Shown: positions 37,249 through 47,236 of the stretch, in pieces
How the letters are laid out: every line of letters begins with the position of its first letter
Position numbering within the stretch: position 1 is the stretch's first letter
Translations under genes and position numbers: made by a program
DNA from: Ferirhizobium litorale
Lineage (GTDB): Bacteria > Pseudomonadota > Alphaproteobacteria > Rhizobiales > Rhizobiaceae
NCBI GenBank assembly: GCA_030028905.1
Contig: JALDYZ010000017.1
Span: 1-64,000, forward strand
Reading direction: 5' to 3'
DNA length: 64,000 nt
Notes under the pieces: model-generated
The model's input: the letters and a program-made list of their open reading frames with translations, nothing else
The model's database searches: none
Told to the model about the DNA's origin: nothing

Positions 37249-37391
37249 GCCGCTTCCCCCAGTTGACGGTACGGCGGCAGGGTCGCGGGAAGCAACCATT
37301 TTGCAAATGCCATGAGGCTTAGCACCAGCGCGGGCACGGCTATGTCCATCGCCAGCGCGGCAAAGAACATCATCATCATGACGAGTTGCAT
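37245..37391 (-). CDS. 48-aa membrane protein coupled to the DUF6105-like gene
   Basis: ATG at 37391 opens a frame reading MQLVMMMMFFAALAMDIAVP and on through a second hydrophobic stretch (ALVLSLMAFAKWLL) to [11 protein letters not shown] and TGA. The TGA overlaps the ATG of the next gene as ATGA, and the ribosome binding site of that gene lies in its last codons. This strongly suggests a real, translationally coupled gene. The function is unknown; it probably spans the membrane once or twice. Confidence 0.7.
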   Translation of the reverse strand: MQLVMMMMFFAALAMDIAVPALVLSLMAFAKWLLPATLPPYRQLGEAA

Positions 37392-37457
37392 CGATCTTGC
37401 CACGGTCTTCCCCGCTGCCCTTCCATCGAAATCATTTTCGAGAATTACAGTGGCGGG

Positions 37458-37499
37458 TTAACCATCAGCGCGCAACGTAAACCATTTGTTAAGGTTAAC
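37458..37499 (-). promoter_or_regulatory. Cluster of TTAA motifs, candidate CtrA-type control region
   Basis: Upstream of the 48-aa gene, the plus strand reads TTAACCAT at 37458-37465 and TTAAGGTTAAC near 37489-37499. TTAACCAT resembles a half-site of the alphaproteobacterial cell-cycle regulator CtrA (TTAA-N7-TTAA). The full spaced consensus is not present, so binding is only a possibility. Confidence 0.3.
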
Positions 37500-37536
37500 G
37501 CGGAACGGCCGGCCTGTGGATCGGTGGTCGAAAACG

Positions 37537-38172
37537 TCAGCCGTACACCCCGCGCACCAGACGCTTGACGGCAACAACGATCTTGTCCCAATCCTTCTGG
37601 GACTTGAGCTGTATCCCGGAAAACTGCCCGGCGGTTGCGGCTGAGAGCACGAGATGCTGGATCGCGGCGAAGACGAGCGCATTGACAGCAACCGTATCGA
37701 CGCCCTTCGGCGGCACCAGCGTGCCCTTCATGCGGTCAAGCCAGTGCCCCAGCGCCTTCGACCGGGCTTCGGCAAGCCGCCGGACAACCTCGGACTTTTC
37801 GGAAACCTCCCAAGCGATGATGCGGCAAACCAGCGGGTCCTCGCGCAGTGCTTCGAGATAATAAAGTGCGAGCCGCTCCATCAGGTCGCCATAGGTCAGC
37901 AGGAACATGCCGCCGGTATCTTCCGGTATCCTGTCCTTGACCCAACTGCCGAGCTCGGTGCCGATAGCCTCGACCAGTCCGTCGAGCCCGCCGAAGTAGC
38001 GGTAGATCAGCTGCTTGTCGAAACCCGCTTCGCGGGCGACCGCATTGATGCCGAAGCCCTGGAACCCCTCTTCCGCCAGCAGCCTCTTGGCTGCCGAAAG
38101 AATCGCCTTTTCCGTCTGTGACCGGTCGCGAATACGTTTTTCCGGTTCCGTCATCCGGACGATTGCGTCCAT
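37537..38172 (-). CDS. TetR/AcrR-family transcriptional regulator
   Basis: This 211-aa regulator has an N-terminal helix-turn-helix (AKRLLAEEGFQGFGINAVA followed by REAGFDKQLIYRYFG) and a helical ligand-binding domain. GAGGG 7 nt before the ATG at 38172 supports the start. It lies 131 nt after the acyl-CoA dehydrogenase gene on the same strand, so it may regulate that gene, but the ligand is unknown. Confidence 0.9.
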   Translation of the reverse strand: MDAIVRMTEPEKRIRDRSQTEKAILSAAKRLLAEEGFQGFGINAVAREAGFDKQLIYRYFGGLDGLVEAIGTELGSWVKDRIPEDTGGMFLLTYGDLMERLALYYLEALREDPLVCRIIAWEVSEKSEVVRRLAEARSKALGHWLDRMKGTLVPPKGVDTVAVNALVFAAIQHLVLSAATAGQFSGIQLKSQKDWDKIVVAVKRLVRGVYG

Positions 38173-38303
38173 CCCTTTACCCTCTCAACTCGCACGTAGC
38201 CTGCAAGTCACTGGCCGGTGATGGGCGCAATGGCAAGAACGGAAACGACGAACACCGGGGTTCCCGACCTATTGTCTGTGGATGACTGGTGCTGCCGGCA
38301 GCC

Positions 38304-39962
38304 TCAGGCGGATGCGGGATAGAGAAGATCGACGATGTATCCGGCATCGAACCGGGCGTCGAGCATGCCGTAGGTCGAGCGCCAGCCGGCGGCGAGGCGC
38401 GTTTCCAGGAAGGCATCGGCAATCTTTCCGGCGCCAAGGCGGTAGAGTTCGGCGGCGGCCGCGGCGAGCGCCAACTGCTCGACCAGCATGCGCGCGGCCC
38501 CTTCATCACGTTCGCAAAGTGCCATCGCTGCCCGCAGCACGGCGATCGTCTTCTTCCCCGACGGGCCGAGATCGCGGGCAAGACCGGCAAAGACGGTCTC
38601 GAACAGATCGCGACCGCGGTTGAGCACGCGCAGAACGTCGAGCGCCATCACATTCCCCGAGCCTTCCCAGATGGCGTTCACCGGCGCTTCCCGGTAGTGC
38701 CGAGCGATCGGGCGTTCCTCGATGTAGCCGCTGCCGCCGATGCACTCCATCGCCTCGTAGATCAGCGCCGGCGCCATCTTGCAGCACCAGTATTTCGCAA
38801 CCGGTGTCATCACCCGCGCATAGGCTGCATCCTCGACGCTGTCGCGCGCCTTGTCGAAGGATTCCGCCAGACGGAAGGCCAGCGCCGTCGCCGCCGCCAC
38901 ATCGAGCGCCATGTCGGCGAGCACCCGGGTCATGATCGGCTGGGTGATGAGCATTTTTCCGAAGACACTGCGGCCGCGGGCAAAGTGCACCGCTTCGGCG
39001 AGCGACGCGCGCATGATCCCCGCCGAAGCGAGGGCGCAATCGAGACGGGTCAGTGTCACCATGTCGAGGATCGTGCGGACACCGCCGTCGGGCGTGCCCA
39101 GCAGGAAGCCGAACGTATCGGTAAATTCCACTTCGGCCGAGGCATTGGAGCGGTTTCCAAGCTTGTCCTTCAGCCGCTGGAACTGCAGGCCGTTGGCTGA
39201 GCCGTCCTCGAGCAACCGGGGAACGAGGAAGCAGCCGATCCCTTCATTCGTCCGCGCCAGCATCACGAACGCATCGCTCATCGGCGCCGACATGAACCAC
39301 TTGTGGCCGGAAAGGCGGTAGATCCCCTCACCCACCCGCTCTGCGGTCGAGCGATTGGCGCGGACGTCGGTGCCGCCCTGCTTCTCGGTCATCCCCATGC
39401 CGATCGTCACGGCGGACTTCTGCATGGCGGGCTTGTTGGCCGAATCGTACTTGCGCGAAAGGATCCGCGGCGCCCAATCCTTCTGCACCTTGGGCGAGGC
39501 CATCAGCGCCGCGACCGAAGCACTCGTCATCGTCAGCGGGCAGAGATGGCCGCTTTCCAGCTGGGCGGTAAGATAGAAGCGTGCCGCGCGGATCTTGTGG
39601 GCCTGCCCCTTGGCTTCGGGCTCGGCCTGTCCGTCCCAGACCGAAGAGTGCAACCCGCTTGCCATCGAACGGCGCATCAGCGCATGCCATGCCGGGTGGA
39701 ATTCGACCACATCCAGGCGTTCTCCGCGTGGCCCGTGGGTTCTGAGCTTCGGCACGCCTTCGTTTGCCATGCGCGCCAGTTCCTGCGCCTCGGGCGAGGT
39801 GACATAGCGCCCCGTCACATCGAGTTCGTCGCGCAGCGTGCGATGCAGGCCGGAGGTCAGGTCGACGATCAGCGGATCGGATCGATAGGCGTTGATACCG
39901 GACCAGAGTTTCGGCTGGTTCAGTTCGGCGAGTTTTTCTTCAGTCCGATTCGTCTGGGTCAT
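38304..39962 (-). CDS. AidB-like acyl-CoA dehydrogenase
   Basis: This 552-aa flavoprotein has an AidB-type N-terminal extension (NQPKLWSGINAYRSDPL), the acyl-CoA dehydrogenase signatures (GMTEKQGGTDVRAN, HKWFMSAPMSDAF) and a C-terminal catalytic region ECIGGSGYIEERPIARHYRE. AidB protects DNA in the adaptive response in E. coli; others oxidise acyl-CoA. No other beta-oxidation gene is adjacent. The TetR gene follows. Confidence 0.88.
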   Translation of the reverse strand: MTQTNRTEEKLAELNQPKLWSGINAYRSDPLIVDLTSGLHRTLRDELDVTGRYVTSPEAQELARMANEGVPKLRTHGPRGERLDVVEFHPAWHALMRRSMASGLHSSVWDGQAEPEAKGQAHKIRAARFYLTAQLESGHLCPLTMTSASVAALMASPKVQKDWAPRILSRKYDSANKPAMQKSAVTIGMGMTEKQGGTDVRANRSTAERVGEGIYRLSGHKWFMSAPMSDAFVMLARTNEGIGCFLVPRLLEDGSANGLQFQRLKDKLGNRSNASAEVEFTDTFGFLLGTPDGGVRTILDMVTLTRLDCALASAGIMRASLAEAVHFARGRSVFGKMLITQPIMTRVLADMALDVAAATALAFRLAESFDKARDSVEDAAYARVMTPVAKYWCCKMAPALIYEAMECIGGSGYIEERPIARHYREAPVNAIWEGSGNVMALDVLRVLNRGRDLFETVFAGLARDLGPSGKKTIAVLRAAMALCERDEGAARMLVEQLALAAAAAELYRLGAGKIADAFLETRLAAGWRSTYGMLDARFDAGYIVDLLYPASA

Positions 39963-40087
39963 ACGGGGCTTCTAGCGGAAATCGTTTGAAATTGCAGGGG
40001 ATCAAAACCGCAATCGTCTTAGCATGCGCTTGCTCCCTGCGCAGCCAGTCTTTATAGACCGCGCAGACCATTCTAGGAGGCAGGTTC

Positions 40088-41026
40088 ATGGCCACTTTCC
40101 CCCACCGCCACCTCATAGGCATCAAGGGCCTCACGGAACAGGACATCACCTTTCTGCTCGACAAGGCCGACGAAGCGGTGAAGATCAGCCGTCAGCGGGA
40201 GAAGAAGACCTCCACGCTTCGCGGTCTGACGCAGATCAACCTGTTTTTCGAGGCATCCACCCGCACTCAATCGTCTTTCGAGCTTGCAGGCAAGCGCCTC
40301 GGCGCCGACGTGATGAACATGTCGGTCGGCAATTCCTCGGTCAAGAAGGGCGAAACGCTCATCGACACGGCGATGACGCTGAACGCCATGCATCCGGACG
40401 TGCTTGTCGTGCGGCACTCGTCGGCAGGCGCTGCGGCTCTGCTGGCGCAGAAGGTGTCCTGCTCGGTAATCAACGCCGGCGACGGCGCGCATGAGCATCC
40501 GACCCAGGCGCTTCTCGACGCGCTGACCATCCGCCGCGCCAAGGGCAAGCTGTCGCGCATCATCGTGGCGATCTGCGGCGACGTGCTCCATTCGCGCGTG
40601 GCGCGCTCCAACATTATCCTGCTCAACGCCATGGGCGCCCGGGTGCGCGTCGTCGCGCCTGCCACGCTGCTTCCCGCCGGCATCGCCGACATGAGCGTCG
40701 AGGTCTACCACGACATGAAGGAGGGCCTGAAGGATGCCGACGTGGTGATGATGCTTCGCCTCCAGCGCGAGCGCATGTCCGGGTCATTCGTGCCCTCGGT
40801 GCGCGAATACTTCCGTTACTACGGCCTCGATGCCGAAAAGCTCGCCTATGCTAAGGAGGGCGCCCTCGTCATGCATCCTGGTCCGATGAACCGCGGCGTG
40901 GAGATCGCTTCAGAAGTCGCCGACGGACCGCAAAGCGTGATCGAGCAGCAGGTGGAAATGGGTGTCGCCGTACGCATGGCGGTCATGGAAGCACTGCTGA
41001 CGCAGAACCAGGAGGCGCTCGCATGA
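40088..41026 (+). CDS. pyrB: Aspartate carbamoyltransferase catalytic subunit
   Basis: This 312-aa enzyme joins carbamoyl phosphate and aspartate in pyrimidine synthesis. It carries the carbamoyl-phosphate loop [31 protein letters not shown] and [15 protein letters not shown] lies 7 nt before the ATG. The ATGA overlap with pyrC' shows translational coupling. No regulatory subunit pyrI is present, so it is probably the type that associates with a PyrC-like partner. Confidence 0.96.
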   Translation: MATFPHRHLIGIKGLTEQDITFLLDKADEAVKISRQREKKTSTLRGLTQINLFFEASTRTQSSFELAGKRLGADVMNMSVGNSSVKKGETLIDTAMTLNAMHPDVLVVRHSSAGAAALLAQKVSCSVINAGDGAHEHPTQALLDALTIRRAKGKLSRIIVAICGDVLHSRVARSNIILLNAMGARVRVVAPATLLPAGIADMSVEVYHDMKEGLKDADVVMMLRLQRERMSGSFVPSVREYFRYYGLDAEKLAYAKEGALVMHPGPMNRGVEIASEVADGPQSVIEQQVEMGVAVRMAVMEALLTQNQEALA

Positions 41027-42312
41027 GCAACACGGTCGTCCTCAACAACGTCCGCATCATCGACCCTTCCCGCGAGTTGGACGAGGTTGGAACCATCATC
41101 GTCGAGAACGGCCGGATCGTTGCCGCAGGTACCGACACCAGGAACCAGGGCACACCGGAAGGTGCGACAGTGCGCGACTGCACCGGTCTCGTCGCCACGC
41201 CCGGCCTGGTGGATGCGCGGGTCTTCGTCGGCGAACCGGGCGCCGAGCACCGCGAGACGATCGAATCCGCAAGCCGTTCTGCGGCGGCCGGCGGCGTCAC
41301 CTCTTTCATCATGATGCCCGACACCGATCCGGTGATCGACGATATCGCCCTGGTGGAATTCGTGCTGAAGACAGCCCGCGACAAGGCGGTCGTCAACGTC
41401 TATCCGGCTGCGGCCCTGACCAAGGGGCTCGCCGGCGAGGAGATGACCGAGTTCGGCCTCATGAAGGAAGCCGGCGCTGTGACCTTTACAACCGGTCGCG
41501 AGACAATCCACGATACGGTGATGCTTCGCCGTGCCCTGACCTACGCGCGCGAGTTCGACGCGGTGATTTCCTGCGAGACCCGCGACAAGTATCTCGGCGC
41601 CAACGGAGTCATGAACGAGGGCCTGCTTGCGAGCTGGCTCGGGCTCTCCGGCATTCCCAAGGAGGCCGAGATCATTCCGCTCGAGCGCGACCTGCGCATT
41701 GCAGGGCTGACCAAGGGCCGCTATCACGCCGCCCAGATCTCGGTCCCGGAATCGGCGGAGGCAATCCGCGCCGCCCGCGCGCGAGGGGGCAACGTCACTT
41801 GCGGCATCTCGATCAACAACCTCGCGCTCAACGAAATCGACATCGGCGAGTACCGCACCTTCTTCAAGCTTTCGCCGCCGCTGCGTTCGGAAGACGACCG
41901 GATGGCAATGGTCGAGGCGCTCGCCGACGGAACCATCGACATCATCGTTTCCTCGCATGATCCGCAGGATGTCGACACCAAGCGCCTGCCCTTTGCCGAT
42001 GCGGCGGACGGCGCCGTCGGGCTGGAGACCTTGCTCGCCGCGGCGCTTCGGCTCCATCATAGCGGCCATGTCAGCCTCATGCGCCTGATCGACGCGATGT
42101 CCACGCGCCCGGCCAAGATCTTCGGCCTCGACGCAGGTACCCTGAAAGCCGGCGCGAAAGCGGACATCACGCTCATTGATCTCGACGAACCATGGCTGGT
42201 ATCCAAGGATTCACTGTTGTCACGCTCCAAGAACACGCCGTTCGAGGATGCGCGCTTCAGTGGTCGCGCGGTTGCAACCTATGTCGCTGGACGCCTCGTC
42301 CATTCTCTTTGA
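41023..42312 (+). CDS. pyrC': Dihydroorotase-like protein lacking metal ligands (PyrC')
   Basis: This 429-aa protein has the dihydroorotase TIM-barrel backbone and an N-terminal [17 protein letters not shown]. The zinc motif HxH is replaced: the DxHxHxREPG region reads [10 protein letters not shown] (residues 64-73). The later metal-binding positions also look lost: FTTGR where FSDDG is usual, SCETRD for the HxED-type His, and SSHDPQD for TDHAPH. It is therefore probably catalytically inactive and needed for PyrB structure, as known for pyrC' of Pseudomonas. The active dihydroorotase must be encoded elsewhere. Confidence 0.88.
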   Translation: MSNTVVLNNVRIIDPSRELDEVGTIIVENGRIVAAGTDTRNQGTPEGATVRDCTGLVATPGLVDARVFVGEPGAEHRETIESASRSAAAGGVTSFIMMPDTDPVIDDIALVEFVLKTARDKAVVNVYPAAALTKGLAGEEMTEFGLMKEAGAVTFTTGRETIHDTVMLRRALTYAREFDAVISCETRDKYLGANGVMNEGLLASWLGLSGIPKEAEIIPLERDLRIAGLTKGRYHAAQISVPESAEAIRAARARGGNVTCGISINNLALNEIDIGEYRTFFKLSPPLRSEDDRMAMVEALADGTIDIIVSSHDPQDVDTKRLPFADAADGAVGLETLLAAALRLHHSGHVSLMRLIDAMSTRPAKIFGLDAGTLKAGAKADITLIDLDEPWLVSKDSLLSRSKNTPFEDARFSGRAVATYVAGRLVHSL

Positions 42313-42339
42313 ACGTCATCACCGTTTCCGGGGGGACAC

Positions 42340-42957
42340 GTGAACGAAATCCTGTCATGGCAAGTCGGCATTCCTGCCGCATTCGGGATCGCCTGTCTCG
42401 GCTATCTCCTCGGTTCCATACCGTTTGGCCTGCTCCTGACGCGCATGGCCGGGCTCGGCGATGTGCGCAAGATCGGCTCAGGAAACATCGGCGCCACCAA
42501 TGTCCTGCGCACCGGCAACAAGAAGCTCGCTGCCGCAACCCTGTTGCTCGACGCCTTCAAGGGCACGGCCGCCGTCTGGATCGCCCACTATCTGTTCGGC
42601 CAGGATGCTGGCCTGATCGCCGGCTTCTTTGCCTTCCTCGGCCATCTGTTTCCCGTATGGCTCGGGTTCAAGGGCGGCAAGGGTGTCGCGACCTATATCG
42701 GCATCCTGCTCGGGATTGCGCCGGCCATGGTGCTGGTCTTTGCGTTCATCTGGCTGGCGATTGCCTATCTCAGCCGTTATTCGTCCCTATCCGCTCTGGT
42801 TGCAACACTTGTCATTCCGGTTGTATTGTGGATACTGGGCCAGGAAAAGATGACCCTGGTCATGGCGGCCATGACCATCATCACCTGGTGGAAACACAAG
42901 GCCAATATCGAACGGTTGATCCTGGGGACGGAAACCAAGATCGGACAAAAGGGATAG
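42340..42957 (+). CDS. plsY: Glycerol-3-phosphate acyltransferase
   Basis: This 205-aa inner-membrane enzyme transfers an acyl group from acyl phosphate to glycerol-3-phosphate, the first step of phospholipid synthesis. It has about five helices and the family motifs [48 protein letters not shown] and [10 protein letters not shown]. It starts with GTG after a GGGGGG ribosome binding site. It lies in the pyrB-pyrC'-plsY-dprA operon. Confidence 0.95.
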   Translation: MNEILSWQVGIPAAFGIACLGYLLGSIPFGLLLTRMAGLGDVRKIGSGNIGATNVLRTGNKKLAAATLLLDAFKGTAAVWIAHYLFGQDAGLIAGFFAFLGHLFPVWLGFKGGKGVATYIGILLGIAPAMVLVFAFIWLAIAYLSRYSSLSALVATLVIPVVLWILGQEKMTLVMAAMTIITWWKHKANIERLILGTETKIGQKG

Positions 42958-42964
42958 TCAGCGA

Positions 42965-44116
42965 ATGCTGAACGGCAGCGCAAGACAATCAGGGTTTGCG
43001 CTGACGGACAAGCAGAGGCTCGCCTGGCTCCGACTGATCCGAAGCGAGAATGTCGGGCCTTCGACCTTTCGTGATCTCATCGATCACTTCGGATCTGCCG
43101 AAGCTGCGCTCGATGCATTGCCGGAACTGTCACAGCGCGGCGGCTCGCGTCGTTCCGTACGGGTCTGTTCTATCGCGGAAGCCGAGCGGGAGATCGATAT
43201 CGCTCGGAAAACCGGCGCCAGATTCGTCGGCATCGGCGAGGCGGATTACCCTGTCTACCTCAGACAAATCGATGCCGCACCGCCGCTGCTCGCCATGAGG
43301 GGCAATCCCCAAGTCGCCGCCCGTCCTTCGATCGGCATCGTCGGTTCGCGCAACGCCTCGATCAGCGGTGCAAAGATTGCGGCGATGATCGCGCGCGATG
43401 CCGGGCGCGCCGGTTATGCGGTCATCTCCGGCCTAGCGCGGGGGATCGATACGGCCGCGCATCAGGCAAGCCTCGATACCGGGACGATCGCCGCGATGGC
43501 GGGCGGTCTCGACCAGCCCTACCCTCCCGAAAACCGTGGCCTGCTCGAGGACATAGGAAACGGTGCCGGGCTTGCGATCAGCGAGATGCCGTTCGGATGG
43601 GAACCGCGGGCGCGCGACTTTCCCCGTCGCAACCGGCTGATCGCCGGCGCTTCCCTTGGCCTCGTGGTTGTCGAGGCGGCCCTGCGTTCCGGCTCGCTGA
43701 TAACCGCTCGCCTGGCCGCAGAATACGGAAGGCTGGTTTTTGCCGTGCCCGGTTCGCCGCTCGATCCGCGCTGCCAGGGCACGAACGGCCTTTTGAAAGA
43801 TGGCGCGATTGTCACGACCGGCGTAGGTGACGTACTGGAGGCATTGGCACCGATCTCCCGTCCGGATCTCTTTTCCGAACCGCACGAAAGCGAAGTCTAT
43901 GGAGACGGCATAGTATCGGATGCCCACCCGCCGAATGACGACGATCGTGGTCGCCTGGTTACAGCCCTCGGACCGACACCCGCGGAAATCGATGACGTTA
44001 TTCGATATACCGGCCTTGCGCCGTCATCCGTCTATCTGTTGCTTCTCGAGCTGGATCTGGCCGGACGCCTGCAGCGCCATAGCGGCGGCATGGTCTCACT
44101 GACCCTTGCGGATTGA
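42965..44116 (+). CDS. dprA: DNA-processing protein DprA
   Basis: This 383-aa protein loads RecA on incoming single-stranded DNA in transformation; its role in rhizobia is unclear. An N-terminal SAM-like segment precedes the Rossmann domain (IGIVGSRNASISGAKIA, VISGLARGIDTAAH, SEMPFGWEPRARDFPRRNRL) and a winged helix at the end (IDDVIRYTGLAPSSVYLLLL). It lies 7 nt after plsY. Its last 21 nt overlap the opposing 68-aa gene. Confidence 0.94.
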   Translation: MLNGSARQSGFALTDKQRLAWLRLIRSENVGPSTFRDLIDHFGSAEAALDALPELSQRGGSRRSVRVCSIAEAEREIDIARKTGARFVGIGEADYPVYLRQIDAAPPLLAMRGNPQVAARPSIGIVGSRNASISGAKIAAMIARDAGRAGYAVISGLARGIDTAAHQASLDTGTIAAMAGGLDQPYPPENRGLLEDIGNGAGLAISEMPFGWEPRARDFPRRNRLIAGASLGLVVVEAALRSGSLITARLAAEYGRLVFAVPGSPLDPRCQGTNGLLKDGAIVTTGVGDVLEALAPISRPDLFSEPHESEVYGDGIVSDAHPPNDDDRGRLVTALGPTPAEIDDVIRYTGLAPSSVYLLLLELDLAGRLQRHSGGMVSLTLAD

Positions 44117-44302
44117 GATCGAGCGCTTGCCTGCCTGAACGTCGCCCGCCTCGACGAAAGCCATTTCTATAAGGTAGCACAGCATGTCGGCACCCTCGTT
44201 CTGCGCCACTTGCCGCAGTTCCCCCAACATCTGGCGAATGTAGGCAATGTTCTCCTGCGAGCGGTGACCAACTTCTTCGCCACTTGCAACCCTGGAGGCC
44301 AT
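44096..44302 (-). CDS. 68-aa conserved-looking protein, unknown function
   Basis: The ATG at 44302 is preceded by AGGGATGAG. The protein (MASRVASGEEVGHRSQENIA...) is a soluble helical sequence with ELRQVAQNEGADMLCYLIEM in the middle and a basic C-terminus. It is antisense to the last 21 nt of dprA. The helical, all-soluble composition suggests a small regulatory or structural protein. I cannot name a family. Confidence 0.62.
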   Translation of the reverse strand: MASRVASGEEVGHRSQENIAYIRQMLGELRQVAQNEGADMLCYLIEMAFVEAGDVQAGKRSISIRKGQ

Positions 44303-44563
44303 GTCTCATCCCTATTGAACAGTGCGGGGGAAATCGCAAAAAACAACTTGAGCGTTACATCGGCAAAACGATAGCGCATTTATCTGTAATTGCAATAGTC
44401 GCAACATCCCGCCATAGTTGCATTACGTTGTACGCGAGAATTTCGGGGCACGCCTCTTGACCGCGACGCAATCACTGTCCATGTCGGAAGCCATAAAACC
44501 GGTAAACGGCTTCCTATTGCCCGACCGGCCGGTTGAGGCAACCTCATTTTTTAGAGAAGCGGT

Positions 44564-47233
44564 ATGAATGTTGTGGTGGTAGAGTCGCCTGCGAAGGCGA
44601 AGACGATCAACAAGTATTTGGGTCCAGGATACACGGTTCTTGCCTCCTTCGGTCACGTGCGCGACCTGCCGGCCAAGGATGGTTCGGTGCTGCCCGACCA
44701 GGATTTCGAAATGCTCTGGGAGGTCGACGGAGCTTCCGCAAAGCGGATGAAAGACATTGCCGACGCGGTGAAATCCTCCGACGGTCTCTTTCTCGCGACC
44801 GACCCGGATCGCGAAGGCGAAGCCATCTCCTGGCACGTGCTCGACCTCCTGAAGAAAAAACGCGTCCTTGGCGACAAGCCCGTCAAGCGCGTGGTCTTCA
44901 ACGCCATCACCAAGAAGGCAGTGCTGGATGCCATGGCCAATCCGCGTGACATCGATGTCCCGCTGGTCGACGCTTATCTCGCCCGCCGCGCCCTCGACTA
45001 TCTTGTCGGCTTCAATCTTTCGCCGGTGCTGTGGCGCAAACTGCCGGGCGCACGTTCCGCCGGACGCGTCCAATCGGTCGCGCTTCGCCTGGTGTGCGAT
45101 CGCGAGTCTGAAATCGAGCGCTTCGTATCCGAAGAATACTGGAACATCTCGGCCCTGCTGCGCACACCGCGTGGCGACGAGTTCGAGGCTCGCCTGGTCT
45201 CCGCCGACGGCAAGCGCCTGCAGGCGAAATCGGTCGGCGACGGAGAGGAAGCCAACCGGCTGAAGACTCTGCTCGAAGGTGCGAGCTATGTCGTCGATAC
45301 CGTCGAGGCCAAGCCGGTCAAGCGCAACCCTTCGCCGCCGTTCACCACATCGACACTGCAGCAGGCTGCCTCTTCCAAGCTCGGCTTCTCTGCATCGCGC
45401 ACCATGCAGGTCGCGCAGAAGCTTTATGAGGGCATAGACATCGGCGGCGAAACCGTCGGTCTCATCACCTATATGCGTACCGACGGCGTGCAGATGGCGC
45501 CGGAGGCCATCGACGCGGCGCGGCGCGCCATCGGCGAGCAGTTCGGCGATCGCTACGTTCCGGAAAAAGCCCGCTTCTACTCCACCAAGGCGAAGAACGC
45601 ACAGGAAGCGCACGAAGCCATCCGCCCGACTGACTTCAATCGCAACCCCGACAAGGTGCGCCGTTTCCTCGACGGGGACCAGTTGCGACTCTACGACCTC
45701 ATCTGGAAGCGCGGCATCGCCAGCCAGATGGCGTCGGCCGAAATCGAGCGCACCACCGTCGAGATCCTTGCCGACAACAGCGGCAAAAAGGCAGGTCTCC
45801 GCGCCGTCGGATCCGTGATCCGTTTCGACGGCTTCATTGCCGCCTACACCGACCAGAAGGAAGATGGCGAACAGGCCGACGGTGACGACGAGGACGGTCG
45901 TCTTCCCGAGATCAATGCCCGCGAGAAGCTGGACAAGGAAAAGATCAACGCCAGCCAGCACTTCACCGAGCCGCCACCGCGCTATTCGGAAGCGACCCTC
46001 ATCAAGAAGATGGAAGAACTCGGCATCGGCCGGCCTTCGACCTATGCGGCAACGCTCGCTACCCTGCGCGACCGCGACTATGTCACGATCGACAAGCGCA
46101 AGCTGGTGCCCCAGGCCAAGGGTCGCCTCGTGACGGCCTTCCTGGAAAACTTCTTCACCCGCTACGTGGAGTATGACTTCACCGCGGATCTCGAAGAAAA
46201 GCTCGACCAGATCTCCGCCGGCGAACTCAACTGGAAGGATGTGCTGCGCGAATTCTGGACGAACTTCTTCGCCCAGATCGAGGACACCAAGGAACTGCGC
46301 GTCACCAACGTGCTCGACGCGCTCAACGAAGCGCTGGCGCCGCTCGTCTTCCCCAAGCGCGAAGACGGCTCCGACCCGCGCATCTGCCAGGTCTGCGGCA
46401 CCGGCCAGCTTTCGCTGAAGCTCGGCAAGTACGGGGCTTTCGTCGGCTGCTCCAACTATCCGGAATGCAACTATACCCGCCAGCTCTCCTCGGAGGGTGG
46501 CGCCGAGGCCGACGCTGCCGGCAACGAGCCGAAAAGCCTCGGCAAGGACCCGTTGACCGACGAGGAAATCACGCTGCGCAGCGGGCGGTTCGGCCCCTAT
46601 GTCCAGCGTGGCGACGGCAAGGACGCAAAGCGCGCCTCGCTACCGAAGGGCTGGAAGGTCGAAGACATCGACCACGAGAAGGCGCTCGCACTGCTGTCCC
46701 TGCCCCGCGACGTCGGCCAGCATCCGGAAACCGGCAAGATGATCTCGACCGGCATCGGCCGCTACGGACCGTTCGTCCTGCATGACGGCAGCTACGCCAA
46801 TCTTGAGTCGGTCGAGGACGTTTTCACCATCGGCCTCAACCGGGCGGTGACTGTGCTCGCGGACAAGCAGACGAAAGGCCCCGGCGGTCGGTCGCGAAGC
46901 ACGCCGGCGGCGCTGAAGGAACTGGGCGACCACCCGGACGGCGGCGCGATCACCGTTCGCGACGGCCGTTTCGGCCCCTACGTCAACTGGGCCAAGGTCA
47001 ATGTGACATTGCCGAAGGGCAAGGACCCGCAGTCGATCACCGTCGAGGAAGCGCTGGCGCTCATCGCCGAGAAGAGCGGCAAATCGGGCTCGAAGACCAA
47101 GGCCAAGAGCACCAAGGCTGCCAAGACGACAAAGGCAGTTGCGGCAAATGGCGACGGGGACACCAAGAGCGCGACCAAGGCCAAGACCGCAGCCAAGCCG
47201 AAGGCAAAAGCCACAGCAAAGAAGAAGAGCTGA
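44564..47233 (+). CDS. topA: DNA topoisomerase I
   Basis: This 889-aa type IA topoisomerase relaxes negative supercoils. A Toprim domain (VVVESPAKAKTINKYLG, DPDREGEA) precedes the catalytic region with active-site Y303 in LITYMRTDG. One four-cysteine zinc finger (CQVCGTGQLSLK ... CSNYPEC) and several Gly-rich repeats follow (KYGAFVG, RFGPYVQRG, RYGPFVLHD, RFGPYVNW). The tail is Lys/Ala rich (KTKAKSTKAAKTTKAV). rnr starts 3 nt after the stop. Confidence 0.97.
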   Translation: MNVVVVESPAKAKTINKYLGPGYTVLASFGHVRDLPAKDGSVLPDQDFEMLWEVDGASAKRMKDIADAVKSSDGLFLATDPDREGEAISWHVLDLLKKKRVLGDKPVKRVVFNAITKKAVLDAMANPRDIDVPLVDAYLARRALDYLVGFNLSPVLWRKLPGARSAGRVQSVALRLVCDRESEIERFVSEEYWNISALLRTPRGDEFEARLVSADGKRLQAKSVGDGEEANRLKTLLEGASYVVDTVEAKPVKRNPSPPFTTSTLQQAASSKLGFSASRTMQVAQKLYEGIDIGGETVGLITYMRTDGVQMAPEAIDAARRAIGEQFGDRYVPEKARFYSTKAKNAQEAHEAIRPTDFNRNPDKVRRFLDGDQLRLYDLIWKRGIASQMASAEIERTTVEILADNSGKKAGLRAVGSVIRFDGFIAAYTDQKEDGEQADGDDEDGRLPEINAREKLDKEKINASQHFTEPPPRYSEATLIKKMEELGIGRPSTYAATLATLRDRDYVTIDKRKLVPQAKGRLVTAFLENFFTRYVEYDFTADLEEKLDQISAGELNWKDVLREFWTNFFAQIEDTKELRVTNVLDALNEALAPLVFPKREDGSDPRICQVCGTGQLSLKLGKYGAFVGCSNYPECNYTRQLSSEGGAEADAAGNEPKSLGKDPLTDEEITLRSGRFGPYVQRGDGKDAKRASLPKGWKVEDIDHEKALALLSLPRDVGQHPETGKMISTGIGRYGPFVLHDGSYANLESVEDVFTIGLNRAVTVLADKQTKGPGGRSRSTPAALKELGDHPDGGAITVRDGRFGPYVNWAKVNVTLPKGKDPQSITVEEALALIAEKSGKSGSKTKAKSTKAAKTTKAVAANGDGDTKSATKAKTAAKPKAKATAKKKS

Positions 47234-47236
47234 CCC

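Noticed and set aside
44386-44426. Imperfect inverted repeat (GTAATTGCAA / TTGCATTAC) upstream of topA
   Set aside because: One mismatch in a short arm and a long spacer; it could easily occur by chance.
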